Assembly (NCBI RefSeq): GCF_900114085.1
Contig: NZ_FORU01000013.1
Coordinates: 1-64,000, forward strand
Direction of reading: 5' to 3'
Length of the DNA: 64,000 nt
Source: Myroides guanonis
GTDB taxonomy: Bacteria; Bacteroidota; Bacteroidia; Flavobacteriales; Flavobacteriaceae
The notes beneath the pieces are model-generated. The model was given only the letters and a program-made list of their open reading frames with translations. It did not search any database and was not told the origin of the DNA. The position numbers were made by a program, and so were the translations under genes. This document shows, piece by piece, positions 17,602-25,200 of this stretch; the first letter of the stretch is position 1, and each line of letters starts with the position of its first letter.

Positions 17602-17651
17602 ATAGGCAATGATGTCTGCCTTGAACCGCCTCAGTGCTAATGACGTCTACA
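17602..17651 (+). ncRNA. Fluoride riboswitch (crcB motif)
   Basis: The segment carries the fluoride aptamer consensus. GGCA (17605-17608) can pair with TGCC (17617-17620) as the pseudoknot-type helix. GATGTC (17611-17616) pairs with GACGTC (17642-17647), including one G-U. The conserved AACCGC and GCTAATGAC blocks are present in order, ending CTAC. The downstream gene is a CLC-family transporter, the classic fluoride-exporter partner (CLC-F). No terminator hairpin is seen between aptamer and ATG (17652-17681), so control is probably translational or through RNA accessibility; that part is inference. Confidence 0.92.
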
Positions 17652-17681
17652 AAAAAGAACAATCCATTGTATTCTATTTGT

Positions 17682-18953
17682 ATGACTATGAAATTTAAAC
17701 AAGACATTTCTTCGGTAAAAAACCTCTCTTTAAACTTTCTTATTTGGTTCTTCTTCTCCCTTTTAATTGGAGCTATAATAGGTAGTACTGTCGCTTTATT
17801 TTTATTCGGTTTAAATTTAGTAACTACCATAAGAGTATCACACCCCATTATAATATTCGGATTACCATTAGCTGGTTTAATTATAGGGTTTATTTATCAT
17901 TATTTAGGAGGTACTACAAACAGAGGAAACAATCTACTTTTAGAAGAATACCAATCATCTTCCGAAACGTTACCTTTGAAAATGGTTCCATTAATTATAT
18001 TTGGAACTTGGACTACTCACATATTTGGAGGATCTGCCGGCCGAGAAGGTTCAGCCTTACAGATAGGCGCTACTCTATCCGATCAAATTGGAAACCTATT
18101 CCCTAAGATTCTAAAAGATAGAAAAAGAATTCTTTTAATTGGAATAGCAGCAGGTTTTGCTGCTGTTTTTGGAACTCCAATTGCAGGTTTTTTATTCTCT
18201 TTGGAAATTGTAAACAGAAAAATTAAAATTAATTTCCAAACGTTATTATTTATACTACTAAGTGCATATATGGCAAACTACACTTGTCACTTTTGGAAAA
18301 TAACACATACGCCCTACCATATTCAACTAATTCCTGAATGGTCCTTTATACTAATTACTAAAATAAGTTTATGTGCAATACTATTCGGACTTACTGCCAG
18401 GTTCTTTATTTTTTTAACGGACAACTTTTCTCGCTTTTTAAATCATTATATACATTACCCGCCTCTTATACCATTCGTTGGCGCAATACTTTTTATCACT
18501 ATCTACCTGGCTATTGGAGATGAACGCTTTTTAGGTTTAGGAATTCCTACAATTCAAGAAAGTTTTAATATTCCACAATTACCACAGGTATTCCTTTTAA
18601 AAATACTTTTTACCACCATAACATTAGGATCCGGTTTCAAAGGAGGGGAAGTAACTCCATTATTCTTTATAGGTGCAACACTTGGAAGTATGCTGTCAAT
18701 ATATTTCGATTTACCCTTAGGTTTTTCAGCTGCTATTGGTTTTATAGCTGTTTTTTCTGGAGCAACTAAAACCCCTATTGCATGCACTTTTATGGGGCTA
18801 GAATTATTTGGAGCAAGTGCCTTTCCATATTTCTTACTTGTATCTATCGTTTCATATCTGCTTTCTGGAGACCAAAGTATTTACAAGTCCCAAAATCACA
18901 CCCATTTCTGGAAGCTATTTTTTGCAATAAAAAACAAATATAAAAACAGCTAA
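17682..18953 (+). CDS. CLC-family fluoride/proton antiporter (voltage-gated chloride channel family)
   Basis: 424 residues from ATG 17682; an ATG at 17688 is equally possible. The frame extends to a GTG at 17634, but that lies inside the riboswitch and is rejected. There are about ten or more membrane helices. The gate motif G-R-E-G is present with Glu at residue 122. The GSGIP anion-selectivity motif of chloride CLCs is absent; the corresponding region near TTNRGNNLLLEEY reads RGNN, as expected for the fluoride-specific CLC-F clade. There are no CBS domains, unlike the second CLC at 56054. The upstream fluoride riboswitch makes F- export the likely function. Confidence 0.92.
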   Translation: MTMKFKQDISSVKNLSLNFLIWFFFSLLIGAIIGSTVALFLFGLNLVTTIRVSHPIIIFGLPLAGLIIGFIYHYLGGTTNRGNNLLLEEYQSSSETLPLKMVPLIIFGTWTTHIFGGSAGREGSALQIGATLSDQIGNLFPKILKDRKRILLIGIAAGFAAVFGTPIAGFLFSLEIVNRKIKINFQTLLFILLSAYMANYTCHFWKITHTPYHIQLIPEWSFILITKISLCAILFGLTARFFIFLTDNFSRFLNHYIHYPPLIPFVGAILFITIYLAIGDERFLGLGIPTIQESFNIPQLPQVFLLKILFTTITLGSGFKGGEVTPLFFIGATLGSMLSIYFDLPLGFSAAIGFIAVFSGATKTPIACTFMGLELFGASAFPYFLLVSIVSYLLSGDQSIYKSQNHTHFWKLFFAIKNKYKNS

Positions 18954-19062
18954 TCAACTTCAAATTACGTTATTATCAATTTTAAACCCAGCACACAGCA
19001 TTCTATTAAAACATCCTTTGTTTATTGACTTATTTGATAGGAAATAATAAATATAAAAATCC

Positions 19063-19091
19063 TTGTAGTAATAAAAACTTTATTAACTTTG
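19063..19091 (+). promoter_or_regulatory. Promoter of glutamate-synthase-like gene
   Basis: TTG at 19063-19065 and TAACTTTG at 19084-19091, spaced by 18 bases, fit the flavobacterial promoter pattern. The predicted 5' leader is about 130 bases long. Confidence 0.65.
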
Positions 19092-19227
19092 CGTCAATTT
19101 TGACTACCTAAGCAAGCCCTTTATTTATAAGACAATCTTAAAAATAAGGACTTTAAAACTAGTCAAAAGACACGAACTGAAAACAAGCATTAACGAACAA
19201 CGAACAGATTGCTTTAAATCCAATTTT

Positions 19228-20766
19228 ATGTTTCACAAAAAATTTTTAAATCGATTTACTATTGGCCAAATAACTTTGGCTTTAATTGCTATTTATTTGA
19301 TTTCAACACTCTATTTTGTGTTGTTCAAACAATCTAGCTTTTTCTTATTAATCGTTCCCATAATACTAGCGATTTTAGCGTTTGGTGATATCAAACAAAC
19401 AAGACATACAATACGTAAAAACTACCCTCTATTGGGCCGTTTTAGATATATGTTTGAATCTATTCGTCCAGAAATGAGACAATATTTCTTTGAAGGAGAA
19501 TTAGACGGAAAACCTTTTAACCGAAGAGAACGTTCTATCGTTTATCAACGTGCAAAAAATGAAAAGCAAACCGTTTCTTTCGGTATGCAAGACGATCCTA
19601 ACCGTATTGGCTATGAATGGGCTTCACACTCAATCTATCCTAAGTCAATATCTAATGATGACTTTAGAGTACTTATTGGAGGAGACCAATGTAAACAACC
19701 ATATAATGCAAGTATTTACAACATTAGCGCTATGAGTTATGGTGCTCTAAGTAAAAAAGCTATTACATCTTTAAATGAAGGTGCTAAAATTGGTGGATTT
19801 GCACACAATACAGGTGAAGGTGGAATTAGTCAATACCACCGTTCAGGAGGTGATTTAATTTGGCAGATTGGTACAGGTTATTTTGGCTGTAGAGATGAAA
19901 AAGGATTCTTTAGTGATGTTTTATTTCAAGAGCGCGCTAATTATCCAGAGGTCAAAATGATTGAATTAAAACTATCTCAAGGGGCTAAACCTGGACATGG
20001 TGGATTATTACCTGCTGAGAAAAATACTCCTGAAATTGCAAAAATAAGAAGTATTGTTCCACATACTACTGTTCACTCTCCATCATCTCACAGTGCATTC
20101 TCAAATGCAACGGAATTAATTCACTTTATTCAAAAACTTCGTGAACTTTCAAATGGAAAACCTGTAGGTTTCAAAATCTGTATTGGTCGTAGAGATGAGT
20201 TTATAGATATCGTAAAAGCTATGGTAGAAACAGGTATTCGTCCTGACTTCATTACTATTGATGGTGCTGAAGGTGGTACTGGTGCTGCTCCATTAGAATT
20301 TATTGACTATATGGGAATGGCTTTATCAGATGCTTTAGTATTTGCTAATAAAACTTTAATCGAATACGGTTTAAGAGACAAAATTAGATTAATGGCTTCA
20401 GGTAAAATCATATCTGCATTCGATTTAGCAAAAGCTATAGCTCTTGGAGCTGATGCTTGTTATAGTGCAAGAGGTATGATGTTTGCTTTAGGTTGTATAC
20501 AAGCTTTACAATGTGATAGTGGACATTGTCCAGTAGGAATTGCAACACAAGACGAAAGTTTATACAAAGCGATGGATATTACAGACAAGAGAATGCGTGT
20601 AGCTAATTTCCATAAAAACACTATGAAAGCTCTTGCTGAATTCATTAGTGCATGTGGGTACGAAAGACCTTCTGACATTGAACCAAGAACTTTCCACAAA
20701 AGAACTGAACACGGTACCAGTAAGAGTTATGCTGAAATGTATTTTAGTGATATTAAAAAAGTCTAA
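19228..20766 (+). CDS. FMN-binding glutamate-synthase-family protein (membrane-anchored)
   Basis: 512 residues. The N terminus has two membrane helices (about 12-32 and 36-52). A GltB-type central FMN-binding barrel follows: YNISAMSYGALS, HNTGEGGISQYHRSGGDLIWQIGTGYFG, GAEGGTGAAPLEF, and the cysteine-containing CYSARGMMFALGCIQALQCDSGHCPVGIATQ, which resembles the Fe-S ligand region of glutamate synthase. It lacks the glutaminase and C-terminal domains of true GOGAT large subunits. Members of this stand-alone family are widespread, and their reaction is not settled. Single gene with its own promoter and terminator. Confidence 0.88.
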   Translation: MFHKKFLNRFTIGQITLALIAIYLISTLYFVLFKQSSFFLLIVPIILAILAFGDIKQTRHTIRKNYPLLGRFRYMFESIRPEMRQYFFEGELDGKPFNRRERSIVYQRAKNEKQTVSFGMQDDPNRIGYEWASHSIYPKSISNDDFRVLIGGDQCKQPYNASIYNISAMSYGALSKKAITSLNEGAKIGGFAHNTGEGGISQYHRSGGDLIWQIGTGYFGCRDEKGFFSDVLFQERANYPEVKMIELKLSQGAKPGHGGLLPAEKNTPEIAKIRSIVPHTTVHSPSSHSAFSNATELIHFIQKLRELSNGKPVGFKICIGRRDEFIDIVKAMVETGIRPDFITIDGAEGGTGAAPLEFIDYMGMALSDALVFANKTLIEYGLRDKIRLMASGKIISAFDLAKAIALGADACYSARGMMFALGCIQALQCDSGHCPVGIATQDESLYKAMDITDKRMRVANFHKNTMKALAEFISACGYERPSDIEPRTFHKRTEHGTSKSYAEMYFSDIKKV

Positions 20767-20784
20767 TAGACTTTTACATAAATT

Positions 20785-20824
20785 AAAAAAAGAGTTGTCT
20801 TTATCAAGACAACTCTTTTTTTTA
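20785..20824 (+). terminator. Terminator after glutamate-synthase-like gene
   Basis: A perfect 17-bp stem (20785-20801 with 20806-20822), core AGAGTTGTCTT, loop TATC, flanked by A-run and T-run. Confidence 0.93.
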
Positions 20825-20886
20825 TGACTAGTCACTACATTTTTTAGTAATAAAACACTCACAGTTTAAGTTAAATATCAAAGCAC

Positions 20887-20926
20887 AAAAAAGGGCTCAC
20901 ATTACTATAGTATGTGAGCCCTTTTT
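20887..20926 (-). terminator. Terminator after small membrane protein (minus strand)
   Basis: AAAAAGGGCTCACAT pairs with ATGTGAGCCCTTTTT around a 9-base loop; the A-run is a T-run on the minus strand. It may work in both directions between convergent genes. Confidence 0.88.
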
Positions 20927-20950
20927 AAGTTTTGAAAACAAATTTAATTA

Positions 20951-21127
20951 TTATCCAATTTGTTCTTGTTCTGCTTGTTTTTTAGCTTTCTTCTCTTTAA
21001 TCAATTCCATAGTAGCTCCTACTGCCCAATACTGAACAAAACCAACTAAGAATATCATTAACCAAAACCCTAATGTTACTACGGTCATAGCTAAGATGAA
21101 ACCTAAATACTGTTGAAATTCAAACAT
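20951..21127 (-). CDS. Small single-pass-type membrane protein
   Basis: 58 residues from the ATG at 21127 (MFEFQQYLGF); the frame reaches 21157 but the -7 box at 21155-21162 overlaps that start. One or two hydrophobic helices span about residues 8-38 (FILAMTVVTLGFWLMIFLVGFVQYWAVG), followed by a highly charged tail IKEKKAKKQAEQEQIG. No family recognised. The clean promoter and terminator and consistent topology support a real gene. Function unknown. Confidence 0.7.
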   Translation of the reverse strand: MFEFQQYLGFILAMTVVTLGFWLMIFLVGFVQYWAVGATMELIKEKKAKKQAEQEQIG

Positions 21128-21154
21128 GTTTTCTAGATTTTTTTGTATACTCAA

Positions 21155-21162
21155 CAAATATA
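21155..21162 (-). promoter_or_regulatory. -7 promoter box for small membrane protein
   Basis: Minus-strand TATATTTG, matching TANNTTTG, 28 bases before the ATG at 21127. Confidence 0.6.
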
Positions 21163-21256
21163 GCTTTATTTCATTAAAACACCTACTAGAAAGTATTTTT
21201 TTACTCCTGAATAAATTTCCGTAAATTTATATGGAACAATTCTAAACAAATCTATC

Positions 21257-22654
21257 ATGAACTATAGAATAGAAAAAGATACTATGGGAGAAGTTCGAGT
21301 TCCACAAGATTCCTATTGGGGAGCACAAACCGAACGATCTCGTAATAATTTTAAAATAGGTCCATCGGCATCAATGCCTGATAAAATCATCGAAGGTTTC
21401 GCATATTTAAAAAAAGCAGCAGCTTACACTAATTTTGATGCAGGATTAATAACCATCATTAAGAGGGATGCTATCGCAACGGTATGTGATGAAATTCTTG
21501 AAGGAAAGCTCAAAGATCAATTCCCTTTAGTTATTTGGCAAACTGGCTCAGGAACTCAATCAAATATGAATGTTAATGAAGTTATTGCAAATAGAGCACA
21601 TGTTTTAGCAGGCCATAAAATCGGTGAAGGCACTCCTACTCTATTAGCGAATGATGACGTAAATAAATCACAGTCTTCAAATGACACTTTCCCAACAGCA
21701 ATGCATATAGCAGCTTATAAAACTATCATCGAACATACATTGCCTGCCTTATCACAGCTTAAAAACACTTTAAAAGATAAATCTGCAACCTTTAAGAATG
21801 TTGTAAAAATTGGTAGAACACACCTTATGGACGCTACTCCTATTACTTTAGGTCAAGAGCTATCAGGTTATGCTGCTCAGCTGGAATATGGTATTAAAGC
21901 TCTTGAAAACACGCTACCACATCTATCTGAGCTAGCCTTAGGAGGAACTGCTGTTGGAACAGGTTTAAATACACCTAAAGGATATGCTATTAATGTTGCT
22001 AATTATATTGCTAAATTTACTCAACTACCTTTTATAACAGCTCCTAATAAGTTTGAAGCACTTGCTGCTCATGATGCTATTGTAGAAAGTCATGGTGCTT
22101 TAAAGCAAATAGCTGTATCTCTAAACAAGATTGCTAACGATATCAGACTACTCGCTTCTGGCCCAAGGTCAGGTATTGGTGAAATACACATTCCTGAAAA
22201 CGAACCAGGTTCATCTATAATGCCAGGAAAAGTAAACCCTACTCAATGTGAAGCCTTAACAATGGTTGCAGCACAAGTAATGGGGAATGACGTTGCAATA
22301 AGCATTGGAGGTATGCAGGGACACTACGAATTAAATGTTTTTAAACCTTTAATGGCATCAAACTTCTTAGAATCAGCTTCTCTTTTAGCTGACGCTTGTA
22401 TCTCATTTGATATTCACTGTGCAAAAGGTATAGAGCCAAACTACAAACGCATCGCTGAGTTAGTTTCAAACTCATTAATGTTAGTCACAGCACTAAATAC
22501 AAAAATCGGTTATTACAAAGCAGCTGAAATAGCTCAAACAGCACATAAAAATGGCACAAGTTTAAAAGAAGAAGCTGTCCGACTAGGATATGTTACTGAA
22601 CAAGAATTTGAAGATTGGGTTAAACCAGAATCTATGGTTGGAACTATTGAATAA
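21257..22654 (+). CDS. fumC: Class II fumarate hydratase
   Basis: 465-residue cytosolic TCA-cycle enzyme interconverting fumarate and malate. The fumarase/aspartase signature [16 protein letters not shown] is intact with its catalytic-loop serine. [30 protein letters not shown] and the [16 protein letters not shown] histidine block are also typical of FumC. Length matches the family and there is no Fe-S cluster requirement. Single gene followed by a perfect 18-bp terminator. Confidence 0.97.
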   Translation: MNYRIEKDTMGEVRVPQDSYWGAQTERSRNNFKIGPSASMPDKIIEGFAYLKKAAAYTNFDAGLITIIKRDAIATVCDEILEGKLKDQFPLVIWQTGSGTQSNMNVNEVIANRAHVLAGHKIGEGTPTLLANDDVNKSQSSNDTFPTAMHIAAYKTIIEHTLPALSQLKNTLKDKSATFKNVVKIGRTHLMDATPITLGQELSGYAAQLEYGIKALENTLPHLSELALGGTAVGTGLNTPKGYAINVANYIAKFTQLPFITAPNKFEALAAHDAIVESHGALKQIAVSLNKIANDIRLLASGPRSGIGEIHIPENEPGSSIMPGKVNPTQCEALTMVAAQVMGNDVAISIGGMQGHYELNVFKPLMASNFLESASLLADACISFDIHCAKGIEPNYKRIAELVSNSLMLVTALNTKIGYYKAAEIAQTAHKNGTSLKEEAVRLGYVTEQEFEDWVKPESMVGTIE

Positions 22655-22657
22655 AAC

Positions 22658-22699
22658 AAAAATCCCAGTTGATAAGATATTTTATCAACTGGGATTTTT
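22658..22699. terminator. Bidirectional terminator between fumC and OsmC gene
   Basis: A perfect 18-bp stem (22658-22675 with 22682-22699), core ATCCCAGTTGATAA, six-base loop, A-run and T-run on opposite sides. Confidence 0.93.
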
Positions 22700-22725
22700 A
22701 CTTTATAATATAAAACGTTTGCTAT

Positions 22726-23106
22726 TTAAATGATTTCTGTTTTTATATTCAAAACAGATTCAAGCAACTTATGTATTGGACACTTATTAGCAATAAGCAA
22801 CATTCTTTCTTTATTCACCTCAGAATTTGCTCCAATCAATTCAATAACTCGTTGTATCTTCTTAGATTCTTCATCGTATTCAATCTTGAGCTTTATTTCT
22901 TTAATCTCCCATTCTTTTCTATTTGCATACATTTTCAAAGTAATTAGAGTACAAGAAGCTAAAGAAGCTACTAATAATTCAAAAGGAGATGGAGCTGTAT
23001 TTTCTCCTCCCAGTTCCACAGGTTCATCTGCATATATCACATGATCCTCTGTATTAATTTCGGTTTTGAACGGAGTGTTTTTTATGCTCGCATTTAATGT
23101 TTTCAT
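22726..23106 (-). CDS. OsmC family protein
   Basis: 126 residues from the ATG at 23106 (MKTLNASIKN); the longer frame to 23139 would overlap the pirin gene. The OsmC/Ohr fold is recognised by EPVELGGENTAPSPFELLVASLASCTLITLKMYA and the second cysteine in NKCPIHKLLE, so both redox cysteines of hydroperoxide-reducing members are present. Likely role: thiol-dependent peroxide detoxification or a related function. It lies 4 bases downstream of a pirin gene on the same strand and is probably co-transcribed with it. Confidence 0.88.
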   Translation of the reverse strand: MKTLNASIKNTPFKTEINTEDHVIYADEPVELGGENTAPSPFELLVASLASCTLITLKMYANRKEWEIKEIKLKIEYDEESKKIQRVIELIGANSEVNKERMLLIANKCPIHKLLESVLNIKTEII

Positions 23107-23110
23107 ATTT

Positions 23111-23989
23111 CTAAAATTTAAAATCAGGTAAAGGAACAAAATCAGTTTCTCCGACTATTGAATCAAAACGTTGAGCACGCCAATCCTCACGAGCTTTATC
23201 TATAAGCCCCTTATCTGAACTTACAAAATTCCAATGAATAAAATGTTCTTCTGTCAAAGGAGTTCCACCAAATATACATACAACACTATCCTTTTTCATA
23301 GTAAACGAACAAAGTTCTGCATTTTTTGTAATAAGCAATTGCTTACCTCCAAAATGGCTCCCTTCAATCATCACTTCTCCTTCTAAAACATATAGAGCGC
23401 TTTCTCCAAAAAGATGTTCGCCTATATTAACAATACTATCTTCACTTGCTGTCAACTCTATAAAATAAAGAGGACTAAAAACAGGAACTGGAGACTGATG
23501 CCCAAATAAATTTCCTGCAATCAATCGAATTGAAAGATTGCCTTCTTCCCATTGTGGAATATCTGAAGCCTCAATATGATGAAAACTCGGTTGTCTTTGT
23601 TCTTCCTCAACTGGTAATGCAATCCATATTTGAAAACCATGTACCACTTTTGCAACATTTCTTAATCTTTCGGGTGTTCGTTCTGAATGAACAACACCTT
23701 TACCAGCAACCATTAAATTAACTGCTCCTGGTATGATTTCAACATCACTACCAAGACTATCTTTATGATGAATAGAACCTTCAAATAAATAAGTTAGTGT
23801 ACAAAGTCCAATATGAGGATGTGGCCCTACGTCCATATTTTCTTTTTCAGAAAAAGACATCGGTCCCATGTGGTCTATGAATACAAATGGCCCTACTGCC
23901 CTTTTTTGTCTAAAAGGCAATAAGCGTCCAACTAAAAAATTCCCAACTTCAGAGGCTCGCTCTTCAACAATTAAATCGATATTAGACAT
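23111..23989 (-). CDS. Pirin family protein
   Basis: 292 residues, bicupin. The N-terminal cupin carries the metal-binding pattern of pirins: P-F-V-F-I-D-H-M-G-P, then DVGPHPHIGLCTLTYLFEGSIHHKDSLG (His pair and a later His), and GKGVVHSE with H and E. Human and E. coli pirins (YhhW) bind a metal and can oxidise quercetin; the physiological reaction here is unknown. The C-terminal pirin domain contains GGTPLTEEHFIHWNFVSS. First gene of a two-gene unit with OsmC, which fits a redox or detoxification context. Confidence 0.9.
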   Translation of the reverse strand: MSNIDLIVEERASEVGNFLVGRLLPFRQKRAVGPFVFIDHMGPMSFSEKENMDVGPHPHIGLCTLTYLFEGSIHHKDSLGSDVEIIPGAVNLMVAGKGVVHSERTPERLRNVAKVVHGFQIWIALPVEEEQRQPSFHHIEASDIPQWEEGNLSIRLIAGNLFGHQSPVPVFSPLYFIELTASEDSIVNIGEHLFGESALYVLEGEVMIEGSHFGGKQLLITKNAELCSFTMKKDSVVCIFGGTPLTEEHFIHWNFVSSDKGLIDKAREDWRAQRFDSIVGETDFVPLPDFKF

Positions 23990-24133
23990 ACTATATTGTT
24001 TAGATTAATAATTTTAGTTACTAAATATAATAAAAACCCGCCTTTCTAATAGAATGTTTAAATTATTTTACTTTATCAATATAGAAGACCACCTAAATAT
24101 CATCTATTAATATAATTTAGAGTATCAAAAAAA

Positions 24134-24167
24134 AAGAGGTTAGTACCTTTAACGGTTCTAACCTCTT
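24134..24167 (-). terminator. Terminator after lysozyme-like gene
   Basis: AAGAGGTTAG (24134-24143) pairs with CTAACCTCTT (24158-24167); the stem continues with ACC/GGT after one mismatch. The upstream A-run is a T-run on the minus strand. Confidence 0.88.
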
Positions 24168-24189
24168 CTAATTTTTACAGTAGTTATGA

Positions 24190-24846
24190 TTACACCACTA
24201 CTACTGGATTGCTATCGGCAATGATATGTGAAGTATCATAACCAGCAAATTTCTTTAAATACGTTCGAATCGATGTTCCAAATCCATCTCTGAATCCTGC
24301 ACTACCGTTCGATTTCAAAAACTTTTTAACTGAGAAAGCACCACCTAAGTGCGCAGCCGCTAAAAGCCCTGATTCAGTAATTGTTACTCCGCCAATACGC
24401 TTTCCGCTATATTGCTTAATTTCTTTACGCAACTCCCATTTGTTTTTTGCTAATAAAGCTTCAAAAGCTTTTTCTTGCATAATGGGATTTGTCAAGAATC
24501 CTGATGCGTCATTAATACCTACAGAACGCAAAGCGCTTTTTCCAAATTGATATTTCCCCATATATCCAAAAGGATTTACTAAGGTATATATCCCTAAGGA
24601 CTCGCGAACTGCTAACGCTTGTTTAAAACCTGTAAAAGTTTTACCTGTAAAGGGTATGTCTAATTTCTCTTCCTTAACTGAAGTACAATATTCAAAAGCT
24701 TCCTCCGTTTGTACATCATAGAAAAGTGGTTGTGTTGGTTCAATTCTCAAATCTTGTAAAAGTGTAATTTCATACCTTTTAAAACCTGAAAAAATACCCC
24801 CAACCAATAAGACAAATCCAATAAAATAAGAACATTTTTTTTTCAT
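24190..24846 (-). CDS. Secreted/anchored lysozyme-like protein (possible peptidoglycan lytic enzyme)
   Basis: 218 residues from the ATG at 24846, which gives a proper N-terminal hydrophobic anchor (KKKCSYFIGFVLLVGGIFSG); the frame reaches 24876. The region about 90-200 contains ESLGIYTLVNPFGYMGKYQFGKSALRSVG and later TITESGLLAAAHLGG, a pattern seen in lysozyme-fold transglycosylase-type domains (Glu-Ser near GKYQF and an AAHLGG helix). The catalytic residue is not certain. A role in cell-wall turnover is an inference. Own promoter box at 24893 and terminator. Confidence 0.6.
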   Translation of the reverse strand: MKKKCSYFIGFVLLVGGIFSGFKRYEITLLQDLRIEPTQPLFYDVQTEEAFEYCTSVKEEKLDIPFTGKTFTGFKQALAVRESLGIYTLVNPFGYMGKYQFGKSALRSVGINDASGFLTNPIMQEKAFEALLAKNKWELRKEIKQYSGKRIGGVTITESGLLAAAHLGGAFSVKKFLKSNGSAGFRDGFGTSIRTYLKKFAGYDTSHIIADSNPVVVV

Positions 24847-24892
24847 TAAATTTAGTTTCTCAAACCCTGTCACCATTTGAAATTTCCAAGTG

Positions 24893-24900
24893 CAAAGTTA
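24893..24900 (-). promoter_or_regulatory. -7 promoter box for lysozyme-like gene
   Basis: Minus-strand TAACTTTG, matching TANNTTTG, 47 bases before the ATG at 24846. Confidence 0.55.
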
Positions 24901-25200
24901 CTTCATTTTTACAAAGAAGCTACAAATTATACGTTTTTTTAACTTTTATCCTTTTTAAAAACAGCACAACAACCTTATAATCAAGGATATAAAAAGAAAT
25001 AAAAAAAACAGAAATAACTTCACAATCTAAATATTTTTAGGTATTTTAATAGCGATAGTTCCCTTTTTAAATACTCAAAAATCGTTTTTCAAGTACTTTT
25101 TAAGCAAAAAAAAGCGTCTGATTTTTAAGTCAAACGCTTTCTTTTTTTTAAATTAATTGCTGTTTTTAACTTATAAAAACAACATAAATATTTCAAACTT
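24901..25200. other. Gene-less stretch between lysozyme-like gene and ABC-F gene
   Basis: About 300 AT-rich bases. The only structure seen is the hairpin at 25111-25140 ending the ABC-F gene. No coding region found. Confidence 0.5.
25108..25148. terminator. Terminator after ABC-F gene (minus strand)
   Basis: AAAGCGT (25111-25117) pairs with ACGCTTT (25134-25140), extended by TGA/TCA after one mismatch. A-run on the left and T-run on the right. Confidence 0.8.

Noticed and set aside
17634..17681. Longer N terminus of the fluoride CLC starting at GTG 17634
   Set aside because: The start codon lies inside the fluoride aptamer and the extra residues do not match CLC proteins; ATG 17682 or 17688 is preferred.
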